Position numbers and translations under genes: made by a program. Shown one piece after another: positions 1 to 6,380 of a stretch of DNA of 6,380 nucleotides. The stretch is taken from assembly GCA_947253615.1 (NCBI GenBank), contig CAMYAA010000060.1:1-6380 (forward strand), written 5' to 3'. Under the pieces are notes generated by a model. That model made no database searches. It was not told the origin of the DNA and saw nothing but the letters and a program-made list of their open reading frames with translations. The stretch's first letter is position 1. Each line of letters opens with the position of its first letter. Origin of the DNA: an uncultured Sutterellaceae bacterium (GTDB lineage Bacteria > Pseudomonadota > Gammaproteobacteria > Burkholderiales > Burkholderiaceae_F).

Positions 1-1
1 C

Positions 2-3000
2 TCGCCCATCAAGTTCGATATTGCCGGTTGGGAAATTGACACGGGCTTTAATCCCGAGCTACCTCGTTTTGAAACGCACGCGCCCGAAACTTACGACGAC
101 AAAAAAGCCCAACAGGCCGCCCCGCTCTTTAAGTGGCTCCAAGGGCAGGACCGTTTAGCCATTGTTAACGGCACCTTTACGTATATCAATCCACAAGGAC
201 GCGCCATCGCCATTGAAAACGCCAATTTCCTCTTTGAAAAAGAGTGGCTCAATTTCAATATGGCTTTTCATGGCTTACTCAACGTCGACGACGTCACGAA
301 AACCCTCGACCTTCGCGCCAAAGTACGTAAGCCTTTAATTAATCCACCTGAAAATCCCCTGCTTTGGAATTTGACGCTCTATGCCGACGTTCAAAACTCC
401 GACATTGCGAGGCTTTTACGTCGTACGGGCTTTCCTAATATTTTAAAAACCGGGTACGGTTCAGCCCGCATGTGGGCCGAGCTCAACGACGGTCAACTCC
501 AAAGTCTGACCGGAAACATGGCACTCACGCACGTCAATGCCCAACTCGCGCCGACGCTCGAGCCGCTCGAAGTTCAGCAATTAGCGACCTTTATTAATTA
601 CGAAGCTACCCCGTTTTCGAGCGACGCCCTTCCTAACGCGCAACGCCATCACGTGGAGCTCAAAGATTTCACCATTGTGCCCTTGCGCCATCAACGCATT
701 GAGCCCATGAACATTACGCTCAACCTGATTCGAGAGGCCAATGGAACCCCCGTCAAAGCAACCTTTACGGCCGATCGTCTCAACGTCGAAGAAGTCACGG
801 GCTTTATCCCTTCGTTACCCTTACCTAAAGCGCTACGAGACTTTATTGCGACACAACGTCCTTCGGGGTTATTAAAAGGACTCGAAATCGGCTATGAAGG
901 TCAGGTACAAAATCTTCACGATTGGTTCTTAAGTGCGACGCTGAAAAACGTCAATCTCCAACCCGCCCCCGAATCGGGGCTTCCTGGGTTTAAACACCTC
1001 TCGGGCAAACTCATCACGCCCGAGGGAAGTCACGCCATGCGCTTCGAGTTGGATAGTCCTCATCTCGAAATCTTCTTCCCGGGCGTGTTTAGAGATCCTC
1101 ACTTCCGCCTTCAAAAATTCAAAGTCAACGGGACCTTCTCCTTGCAAGGTCGACCCCGTATTGTCTTTGACCGCTTTGAACTCAGTAACGAGGATGCCGC
1201 CCTTGTTGGCAAGGGCCAATGGCAACACACAGGGGGCCCAGGCACCCTTGATATCAGTGGACAGATACTGCGCGGGCGTGCTCAACACGTCGTACGCTAC
1301 TTACCCACGGTGATTCCCGCCGACGTCTTGGATTATTTGCACGACAGTCTCTTGGGCGGTCAAATCTCCCAAGGCGAATTCGTCGTTCGCGGGCCCCTCT
1401 CTGATTTTCCCTGGGATAAACCCACCAAAGCCAATCATCGTTTCTTGATCCAAGGGAAACTCAAAAACGGCAAGATGAATTTCTTACCAGGGCACCCTGC
1501 TAAGGGATCCAAACTCACCACGATTTGGCCCGTACTCGAGCAAATTCAAGGGCATGTCGCCTTTATCGGTAACGGCTTTAAAATCGAAGACGCCAGTGCG
1601 AAGAGCCTCGGCCTCGAAGCCAAGAATATCTACGCCTCGTTAGCGTCGTACGATCATCCGACCTTGAAAATCACCGGGGAAATTCACGGTCCCCTCAAGG
1701 ACGGACTTAACTATCTTGAAAAAAGCGAGACCATCAAAGAAGCCCTCGGCAGCACGTTGAGTGAGGCCAAGGGCTCGGGCGACTTTGCCTCGAAACTCAC
1801 CTTGGCCCTGAATCTCTCGGCCATGGATAAGTCGCGCTACGAAGTTAATACCGAATGGCTCAATAACACCATCGACTTGGGCCTCAATACCCCACCCATT
1901 TCGAACGTCAAAGGGAACCTCATCGTGAGTTCTCAAGGGATTCAAACCCCTAAACCCATCGAGGCGCAAACCCAAGCCGGGCCCTTGAGTATTGATGTGA
2001 AAACCACGGGTGAGCTCATTAATATCGTGGCCCAGGGGGAATTAAATACCGACGAGCTCTTTGCCCTCGCGCATGTGCCCCCGAAGCACCCGGCGCGCCA
2101 ATGGGTGGAATGGGAAACCCCCGTGACCGCACTCATTCAAATCAATCCGAAAAACCATCAGTGGAACGTGAGTGCGAATTCGAGCTTATTGGGTATCCAA
2201 ACGCATTTACCCGATCCGCTCTATAAAGATCCGATCCAAATGACCCCCTTGAATCTCGAGGTTGCCGGACGCGCGGATACCATTTCCATGGACATTCAGC
2301 TTAAGAGTCGATTACGTGCCGAGCTCAGTTTCCAAGAAAATGCCAAAAAAGTGATGAGTCTTAACCGCGTCAATATTGGCTTAGGGGACACCATGCCCCC
2401 GCTCAACACCAAGCCAGGCATGGCATTTGCGATTCAATTGAACACGGTCGATATCGTGCGTTGGGAACCGATTGTGAGTGCGCTCACCGAGGCAATCAAT
2501 CCCCCAAACGCCGCGCCGGAAGCCAAGGCTTTCCCGCTCGCTCTCCAGAGTATCGAGCTCAATATCGACAAAATTACCGACGGGGACACGCTGCTCTTTA
2601 GTGTGCTCAAGAGCCGAATCACGCACCCGAGTCCCACGGCTTGGAATGCGCGCTTTAATAGCCCAACGCTCGACGGGCTCGTGGAAACCCAATGGGATAA
2701 GGACACCTTGACCTTTACCAAGGTCGACCTCGAACGTTTGCGCATTAATGAGTCCCTTTTCGAGACTGTAAAAAATGCGCTTTATGCCAAGAAGGCCGAT
2801 AAGAATCCAACGACCTTACCTAACATTAAACTCGATATTCGAGAATTAACGCTCGGTGCGCGTCAATTGGGTCACGTGCGTCTCGTGGGGGCAAACACCC
2901 ACCTCAATGAAGGGGCGCTCTGGGAAACGAGCGAACTCAAACTCGCCAACACCACGAGTGAACTCCAAGGGCATGTGGCTTGGTTACGCCCCCATAACGA

Positions 3001-3706
3001 CCCCGTGGGGGAAAGTACGCTCGAATTAAAGCTCAATACGCAAAACCTCGGAAACCTCTTTACGCAATGGGGCTACCCCAATGTGCTCAAGAAAACGCAG
3101 GCCGATTTAGAAGCGAAGCTCAATTGGACTGGCGCGCCCACCGATCCCGTGATCGCCTCGTTGAATGGCTCCTTCACGGGAAAGATGAGTCAGGGAAGCA
3201 TCTTGAAGGTGGAACCGGGTGCGGGGCGACTCTTAAGTTTGTTCTCGCTGCAGCACTTATTAAAACGCATCACGTTGGACTTCTCCGACGTCGTCAATAA
3301 GGGCTTTGGCTTTGATTCCATTGTCACCAATGGCACGATTAAAGAAGGCGTCATGGACCTCAATAAACTCTCCGTGATTGGATCCTCGGCCACGATCGTT
3401 CTCGGCGGGAAGGCGAATTTCAATACGGAAACCCTCGATATGCACGCGATCGTGCTCCCGGCGATTAACGCGGGGGCGCCAGCCTTGGCGCTCTCGATTG
3501 TGAATCCTGCCGTGGGCATTGGGACCTTTGTCACGCAGTGGCTCTTTAAAGATCAGCTCTCGAACATCTTTAAAGCGGAGTACACCATTCAAGGCAGTTT
3601 CGACGATCCAACGGTCGAACCGTTAAAACGCCAAGCGCCGACGCCTTTATTGAACACCCCGGCACTCGAGTTTGATAACTCTCCAAGAGGGATCTCCAGA
3701 CAATAA
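2..3706 (+). CDS. yhdP: YhdP-family AsmA-like phospholipid transport protein (5' end outside window)
   Basis: The frame is open from position 2 without a stop, so ATG 260 is internal. 1234 residues are visible and, by comparison with the family (E. coli YhdP has 1266), roughly the first 100, including the expected N-terminal membrane anchor, are missing. The body shows the repetitive beta-rich pattern of DUF3971/AsmA-like proteins, with alternating hydrophobic residues and many I-x-G and L-x-G strand turns. The C-terminal AsmA_2-type region is the most diagnostic: GAGRLLSLFSLQ (from 3218), then LDFSDV and GFGFDSI, then LPAINAGAPALA and NPAVGIGTF (about 3450-3535), ending in a GSFDDPTVEPLKR-like tail, all hallmarks of YhdP. 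In E. coli, YhdP is anchored in the inner membrane, spans the periplasm and acts with TamB and YdbH in moving phospholipid to the outer membrane. No terminator follows, so readthrough into the acyltransferase gene is possible. Family assignment is firm; the exact role here is inferred. Confidence 0.93.
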   Translation, partial: SPIKFDIAGWEIDTGFNPELPRFETHAPETYDDKKAQQAAPLFKWLQGQDRLAIVNGTFTYINPQGRAIAIENANFLFEKEWLNFNMAFHGLLNVDDVTKTLDLRAKVRKPLINPPENPLLWNLTLYADVQNSDIARLLRRTGFPNILKTGYGSARMWAELNDGQLQSLTGNMALTHVNAQLAPTLEPLEVQQLATFINYEATPFSSDALPNAQRHHVELKDFTIVPLRHQRIEPMNITLNLIREANGTPVKATFTADRLNVEEVTGFIPSLPLPKALRDFIATQRPSGLLKGLEIGYEGQVQNLHDWFLSATLKNVNLQPAPESGLPGFKHLSGKLITPEGSHAMRFELDSPHLEIFFPGVFRDPHFRLQKFKVNGTFSLQGRPRIVFDRFELSNEDAALVGKGQWQHTGGPGTLDISGQILRGRAQHVVRYLPTVIPADVLDYLHDSLLGGQISQGEFVVRGPLSDFPWDKPTKANHRFLIQGKLKNGKMNFLPGHPAKGSKLTTIWPVLEQIQGHVAFIGNGFKIEDASAKSLGLEAKNIYASLASYDHPTLKITGEIHGPLKDGLNYLEKSETIKEALGSTLSEAKGSGDFASKLTLALNLSAMDKSRYEVNTEWLNNTIDLGLNTPPISNVKGNLIVSSQGIQTPKPIEAQTQAGPLSIDVKTTGELINIVAQGELNTDELFALAHVPPKHPARQWVEWETPVTALIQINPKNHQWNVSANSSLLGIQTHLPDPLYKDPIQMTPLNLEVAGRADTISMDIQLKSRLRAELSFQENAKKVMSLNRVNIGLGDTMPPLNTKPGMAFAIQLNTVDIVRWEPIVSALTEAINPPNAAPEAKAFPLALQSIELNIDKITDGDTLLFSVLKSRITHPSPTAWNARFNSPTLDGLVETQWDKDTLTFTKVDLERLRINESLFETVKNALYAKKADKNPTTLPNIKLDIRELTLGARQLGHVRLVGANTHLNEGALWETSELKLANTTSELQGHVAWLRPHNDPVGESTLELKLNTQNLGNLFTQWGYPNVLKKTQADLEAKLNWTGAPTDPVIASLNGSFTGKMSQGSILKVEPGAGRLLSLFSLQHLLKRITLDFSDVVNKGFGFDSIVTNGTIKEGVMDLNKLSVIGSSATIVLGGKANFNTETLDMHAIVLPAINAGAPALALSIVNPAVGIGTFVTQWLFKDQLSNIFKAEYTIQGSFDDPTVEPLKRQAPTPLLNTPALEFDNSPRGISRQ

Positions 3707-3740
3707 CTAGCGCCATTTCGTGTTTTCAAACGCAAGGCAC

Positions 3741-3746
3741 TATAAT
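3741..3746 (+). promoter_or_regulatory. Putative -10 box for the acyltransferase/CdsA-like operon
   Basis: A perfect TATAAT lies 37 bases upstream of the proposed GTG start. No convincing -35 is visible: at 16-18 base spacing the candidates are CGTGTT, TCGTGT and TTCGTG. There is no extended -10 TG either. A transcript would begin near 3752-3754, inside the first codons of the longer ATG frame. It would therefore use the downstream GTG start. The box itself is seen in the sequence; its activity is inferred. Confidence 0.45.
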
Positions 3747-3765
3747 GAATGGCAATATTTTCGCT

Positions 3766-3771
3766 AAAGGA
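3766..3771 (+). promoter_or_regulatory. Ribosome binding site that decides the acyltransferase start
   Basis: AAAGGA sits six bases before GTG 3778, good Shine-Dalgarno spacing. The competing ATG 3745 has only AAGG (3734-3737) at seven bases, and that ATG overlaps the TATAAT box. ATG 3745 could be reached only by transcripts reading through from the upstream gene. Confidence 0.55.
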
Positions 3772-3777
3772 TACTGT

Positions 3778-4395
3778 GTGCTCAATTCCTTCAAATTAAT
3801 GACTCCGATTGTATGGCTGACCCGTCTGCTCGTGGGGGCCTATCCTCACTGGCAAGGGTGTGCACCTTCCTCCAAGCAGCGTATCTATTTTGCAAACCAT
3901 ACAAGTCATCTCGATACCATTGTGATTTGGGCGAGTTTACCGCCCCAATTGCGTCGCTTTGTCCGCCCGGTAGCCGCCAAGGACTACTGGGTTAAAGGCA
4001 TGCTTCGCCGTCGTATCGCTTTGGATGAACTCAACGTCGTCCTCGTGGACCGTCGTCGCAGTGATCATCAAGCCAATCCTTTAGATCCTTTGCGCGAAGC
4101 CCTGCGTGAAGGTTCCTCGTTGATTATTTTCCCGGAAGGCACGCGCCGTCCGCAGCCCTTGCCGAGCGAATTTAAGTCGGGCATTTGGCGACTCATGAAA
4201 GAGTTCCCCGATGTGGAACTCATCCCGGTGTATATCGAAAACTTGCACCGCGCCATGCCCAAAGGGGTGCTCATTCCTGTTCCAACGGTTTGTTCCGTTC
4301 GTTTTGGCGCGCCTTTAGCTCACTCGCCCGATGATCTTAAAGAAGAATTCCTCACGCGAGCCCGTAACAGTATTATTCAGTTGGCACAACCATGA
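3778..4395 (+). CDS. 1-acyl-sn-glycerol-3-phosphate acyltransferase (PlsC-like)
   Basis: This PlsC-family enzyme transfers an acyl chain to lysophosphatidic acid, giving phosphatidic acid at the inner face of the cytoplasmic membrane. From GTG 3778 it has 205 residues. The catalytic NHTSHLD (the NHx4D motif) has its His at residue 41 and its Asp at 46. The glycerophosphate-binding FPEGTRR is at 118-124, followed by FKSG and a LIPVYIEN block that matches the family's fourth motif. A hydrophobic stretch near the N-terminus (about residues 8-20) may hold it to the membrane. GTG was chosen because AAAGGA is well placed before it and a TATAAT box overlaps the ATG at 3745; the longer version would have 216 residues with an unremarkable extra N-terminus. 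The stop overlaps the next start (ATGA). From memory, this subtype is commonly paired with a YnbB-like CdsA gene in proteobacteria, as seen here. All catalytic motifs are intact. Confidence 0.9.
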   Translation: MLNSFKLMTPIVWLTRLLVGAYPHWQGCAPSSKQRIYFANHTSHLDTIVIWASLPPQLRRFVRPVAAKDYWVKGMLRRRIALDELNVVLVDRRRSDHQANPLDPLREALREGSSLIIFPEGTRRPQPLPSEFKSGIWRLMKEFPDVELIPVYIENLHRAMPKGVLIPVPTVCSVRFGAPLAHSPDDLKEEFLTRARNSIIQLAQP

Positions 4396-5363
4396 GACTT
4401 GGCTTTACCATTCAAGAAGCGTACATCGCTTTACTTTTAGGTTTGCTCTTTTTAGCCAGTATCGGCACGATTTATGGGAATTGGGCCCTCGGGCGCTCCA
4501 CCACGACCTTAAAACATATGCGTTTAATGGCCGTCAATGCTCGTATGCGTATGGCTTGGTGGTTGATCATCGTCTTTGCCATGGCCTTTACCTTAGGGGA
4601 ATCCGCCTTACTGATTTTCTTTGCGCTCATTAGCTTTTTCTTGCTCCGTGAGTTCATAGCGATCACGCCGACGAAACCCACTGACCATAGCGCGTTGGTT
4701 GTGGCTTTTTATATTGCCATTCCACTGCAATACGCCTTGGTAGGCTTTAAATTAACGCCGATTTATACCGTTTTCATTCCGATTTATCTCTTCTTGGCCT
4801 TGCCGGTGATCATGGCGCTCTCGCGTGATACCGAACGTTTCTTAGAACGTGTGGCGAAGGTCCAATGGGGGATTATGCTCTGCGTATTCTGTGTGAGTCA
4901 CGCGCCGGCCATTGCCACCATTGATTTGACCCGATTCCATTCTTCGGGTCCTTTGTTGCTGCTCTTTTACTTATTGGTCGTCTTCGTTTGTGATTTAGTG
5001 AGTACCTTAGCGAGCGCGTTCTTTGGTGGGAAAGCCTTGAGCTACAACCACTATCGTACGGTCTCGGGCACGATCATTGGTTGCCTCGGTGGGATTGCGG
5101 CTGGTGCCTCCTTCTTCTGGATCACGCCGTTCCGTTGGTGGCAAGCCATTTTAATGGCCGTTTGTGTGGTAATTTCCTGCGTGATGGGTGACTTGGTCAT
5201 TAACGCCGTGCGCCGCTCCATGGGAGGCGATCGTATGGCGAGCGAAAGCGACATTTATATGACGCGTGGTACCTTGGCGAAACTCGCGCCATTAACGTTC
5301 TCGGCCCCGGTGTTTTATCACTTAACAACCAACATCTTTATCGTTTATAAGGGCGTGATTTAA
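4392..5363 (+). CDS. CdsA/YnbB-like membrane protein with degenerate CDP-diglyceride synthase signature
   Basis: A very hydrophobic protein of 323 residues with about 8-10 likely membrane helices (for example 10-28, 55-89, 101-118, 124-141, 187-203, 226-245, 251-270). Its order along the chain follows the YnbB-like branch of phosphatidate cytidylyltransferases: a helix ending in an Asp (D201), a gap, a GG-rich helix (226-245), a TPF-x-WWQA helix, [10 protein letters not shown] (266-275) and the closing [10 protein letters not shown] (303-312). Canonical enzymes make CDP-diacylglycerol from CTP and phosphatidic acid. Here the catalytic signature is largely gone: the usual SPxKTxEG is NHYRTVSG (219-226), and the usual HGGxLDRxDSL is [11 protein letters not shown] (291-301), losing the His and both Asp and changing Arg to Lys. 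The flanks align on both sides, so this is substitution, not a frameshift. The start overlaps the acyltransferase stop as ATGA and has no Shine-Dalgarno sequence, implying translational coupling. Probably a pseudoenzyme or an altered enzyme; scaffold family is confident, activity is not. Confidence 0.82.
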   Translation: MRLGFTIQEAYIALLLGLLFLASIGTIYGNWALGRSTTTLKHMRLMAVNARMRMAWWLIIVFAMAFTLGESALLIFFALISFFLLREFIAITPTKPTDHSALVVAFYIAIPLQYALVGFKLTPIYTVFIPIYLFLALPVIMALSRDTERFLERVAKVQWGIMLCVFCVSHAPAIATIDLTRFHSSGPLLLLFYLLVVFVCDLVSTLASAFFGGKALSYNHYRTVSGTIIGCLGGIAAGASFFWITPFRWWQAILMAVCVVISCVMGDLVINAVRRSMGGDRMASESDIYMTRGTLAKLAPLTFSAPVFYHLTTNIFIVYKGVI

Positions 5364-5387
5364 AACGCACCAACGATCAACAAAGAT

Positions 5388-5430
5388 AACGCTCATCGTC
5401 GCCATCGCGATTATGAGCGTTTTTTCTTTC
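5388..5430 (+). terminator. Rho-independent terminator after the CdsA-like gene
   Basis: AACGCTCAT (5388-5396) pairs perfectly with ATGAGCGTT (5413-5421). Inside the loop a second stem, TCGC (5399-5402) with GCGA (5407-5410), closes a CATC tetraloop after a small internal loop. A T-rich tail follows directly (TTTTCTTTC). It lies 24 bases after the stop codon and ends the acyltransferase/CdsA-like transcript. It would also shield the transposase gene from readthrough. Confidence 0.88.
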
Positions 5431-5499
5431 AGTCTTTTCCCATGCCAAAGCACTGTCACTAATTAAAGAAGGTTTCCGCGCTTTTTTCTCGCTCATCTA

Positions 5500-5508
5500 T
5501 GGTGTAAT
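5500..5508 (+). promoter_or_regulatory. Possible transposase promoter (extended -10-like)
   Basis: TGG followed by TGTAAT resembles an extended -10 element, with one mismatch to TATAAT, 38 bases before the transposase ATG. The region at -35 is only a T-run (around 5481-5488). Weak evidence. Confidence 0.25.
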
Positions 5509-5546
5509 AAGACAACAAAATACATTGGACTTTTCGTGAGCCGATT

Positions 5547-6380
5547 ATGTCTTTGGTCTTCCAAAAAAGCCCTAACGGGGCGACTTATGTCTCAATTAAA
5601 GAATCGTTTTGGGATCCTGTTCGAAAAAAATTACCAGTCGTACCGTAAAAAACTTCGGTCGTCTAGACCGTCTTTTAGAGGAAGATCCCCAAATTCTGGA
5701 GAAACTTGAAGCGCAAGCTCAACGGTATAAACAGTTAGCCCAAGAAGAAAAGCAACAGATTCTCAAACAGCGTATTAAAAACGTGGAACCCTCATCACCG
5801 AAGGGGACCCACCAGTGCCGCGATAACCGAGTGGTAATGGCAGGAGCGTGTGTTTACCGCCAAATCTGGGACAAACTCGATTTAACGCGAAAGTTAACGG
5901 ATCTCGTCAAAGACAAAACTATCGGCTTTAATTTTGCAGACGCTATTTTCCAAATGACTTGCGCCCGAGTTCTCATGCCTGAGGCCAAACTGAGTCAATG
6001 GAAAAAACAAAACTCGTTCCTTTTTAGCGCCGCTGAGCTTGAATTAAAGCACCTCTATCAGTCGTTGCATGGGTTAGGCGAAACCAAGGCAACCCTTGTT
6101 GAGTACTTGAATAAACGCCTTTCAAAAGTGTACAACCGAGTCATTTCTGCGGTTGTGCACGACGTCACGTCCTATAGCTTTGAAAGCCAAGACAGTAACG
6201 GCCATCCAATCCAAATCACGATGGGATTATTGATGGACAAAAATGGGATTCCTATTGATTACCAGTTATTCCCTGCTCATCAAAGCGAGTCAGCGATTAC
6301 GGAGTTCAATAATCATTACGGAATCACTTCTCCCGAAGGCGACCTGTCACCTGACGATGATTTACCAGATCATCCGCGAA
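5547..6380 (+). CDS. IS1634-like DDE transposase, -1 frameshift at an A7 tract, 3' truncated by window
   Basis: From ATG 5547 the first frame encodes 33 residues and stops at TAA 5646. Reading -1 at the A7 tract (5624-5630) restores a frame that stays open for 250 codons to the window end. It gives a smooth join: PNGATYVSIKESFWDPVRKK, then ITSRTVKNFGRLDRL. The joined N-terminus, the long helical middle (with ARVLMPEAKLSQW) and the catalytic-core start HDVTSYSFES (first DDE Asp at fused residue 206, codon 6161) followed by MGLLMDKNGIPIDYQLFP match IS4-superfamily transposases of the IS1634 group. The remaining catalytic residues lie outside the window. The segment between SFES and the MGLLMD strand seems about a dozen residues shorter than I recall for the family. 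The shift may be programmed frameshifting, transcriptional slippage, or loss of one A from an A8 tract. The start has only a weak GTGAG ribosome site. Confidence 0.8.
5624..5630 (+). other. A7 slippery heptamer at the transposase frame switch
   Basis: The zero frame reads cgA-AAA-AAA-tta, so the seven A bases form A_AAA_AAA in the exact phase needed for tandem -1 slippage. After slippage the next codon is ATT at 5630. A perfect 5-bp hairpin (CGGTC 5656-5660, GACCG 5666-5670) lies 25 bases downstream, farther than the usual 5-9 base spacer of known stimulators. No strong upstream Shine-Dalgarno stimulator is visible. An A8 tract would fuse the frames without any slippage. Confidence 0.6.

Larger units (their letters stand above)
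5431..6380 (+). mobile_element. Left part of an IS1634-like insertion sequence (right end outside window)
   Basis: The transposase at 5547 onward shows that an insertion sequence covers the window end. Its left edge must lie between the terminator (ending near 5430) and ATG 5547. The exact inverted repeat and target duplication cannot be placed without the right end. The 5431-5546 stretch has no gene. It holds a TGG-TGTAAT extended -10-like element at 5500-5508 with no clear -35, and a weak GTGAG (5536-5540) before the transposase start. Confidence 0.7.

Noticed and set aside
260..262. ATG as the start of the YhdP-family gene
   Set aside because: The same frame is open back to position 2 and encodes family-like sequence (for example PLFKWLQGQDRL and NPQGRAIAIENANF), so the true start lies upstream of the window.
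929..3592. Several open frames on both strands inside the YhdP-family gene
   Set aside because: They overlap a clear long gene, resemble no family I recognise and have shadow-like composition.
3719..3733. Small inverted repeat around GTTT-TC-AAAC after yhdP as a terminator
   Set aside because: The stem is short and A/T rich and no T-tract follows; it would not terminate efficiently.
5390..5497. Direct repeat CGCTCATC at 5390-5397 and 5490-5497
   Set aside because: The first copy is part of the terminator stem, the copies are only eight bases and do not bracket an element, so chance is the simplest explanation.
5647..5653. Second slippery-looking heptamer AAAAAAC in the transposase
   Set aside because: It is in phase for -1 slippage, but slipping there leads to a frame that stops at 5706-5708 and breaks the conserved VKNFGRLD stretch, so it is just the codons for Lys-Asn.
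5536..5708. GTG-started open frame overlapping the transposase start
   Set aside because: It is out of frame with both transposase segments, has no recognisable protein content and stops at 5706-5708; it is a shadow frame.

Overview
The window carries a short envelope-lipid locus followed by the left part of an insertion sequence, all on the plus strand. The large first gene encodes a YhdP-type AsmA-like protein. Together with the lysophosphatidic acid acyltransferase and CdsA-like genes behind it, this points to a Gram-negative proteobacterium with moderate GC. A beta- or gammaproteobacterium is most likely. A Sutterellaceae-like gut betaproteobacterium is a guess from gene style only and cannot be proven from this sequence.

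Layout: (1) Positions 2-3706 hold a YhdP-family gene whose 5' end lies outside the window; 1234 residues are visible. (2) A 71-base gap contains a perfect TATAAT box, with a plsC-like acyltransferase just behind it. I place its start at GTG 3778, although an in-frame ATG exists at 3745. (3) A CdsA/YnbB-like membrane protein (4392-5363) overlaps the acyltransferase gene by four bases (ATGA), so the two are very probably co-transcribed and translationally coupled. (4) A strong hairpin plus T-tract terminator (5388-5430) closes this unit. (5) From about 5431 to the window end lies a mobile element with an IS1634-like (IS4-superfamily DDE) transposase. Its reading frame switches by -1 at an A7 tract that forms an in-phase A_AAA_AAA heptamer. 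The gene runs off the 3' edge.

Working together (inference): YhdP paralogues in E. coli are bridge-like periplasmic proteins that carry phospholipid to the outer membrane. The acyltransferase would make phosphatidic acid, and a normal CdsA would convert that to CDP-diacylglycerol. Here the CdsA-like protein keeps the fold but has lost nearly every residue of the CDP-diglyceride synthase signature, so it looks like a pseudoenzyme or an enzyme of changed function. That protein and the frameshifted transposase are the two points that most deserve checking. I see no RNA genes, CRISPR arrays or phage genes. I also see no clear evidence of a new multi-gene system beyond the lipid locus.
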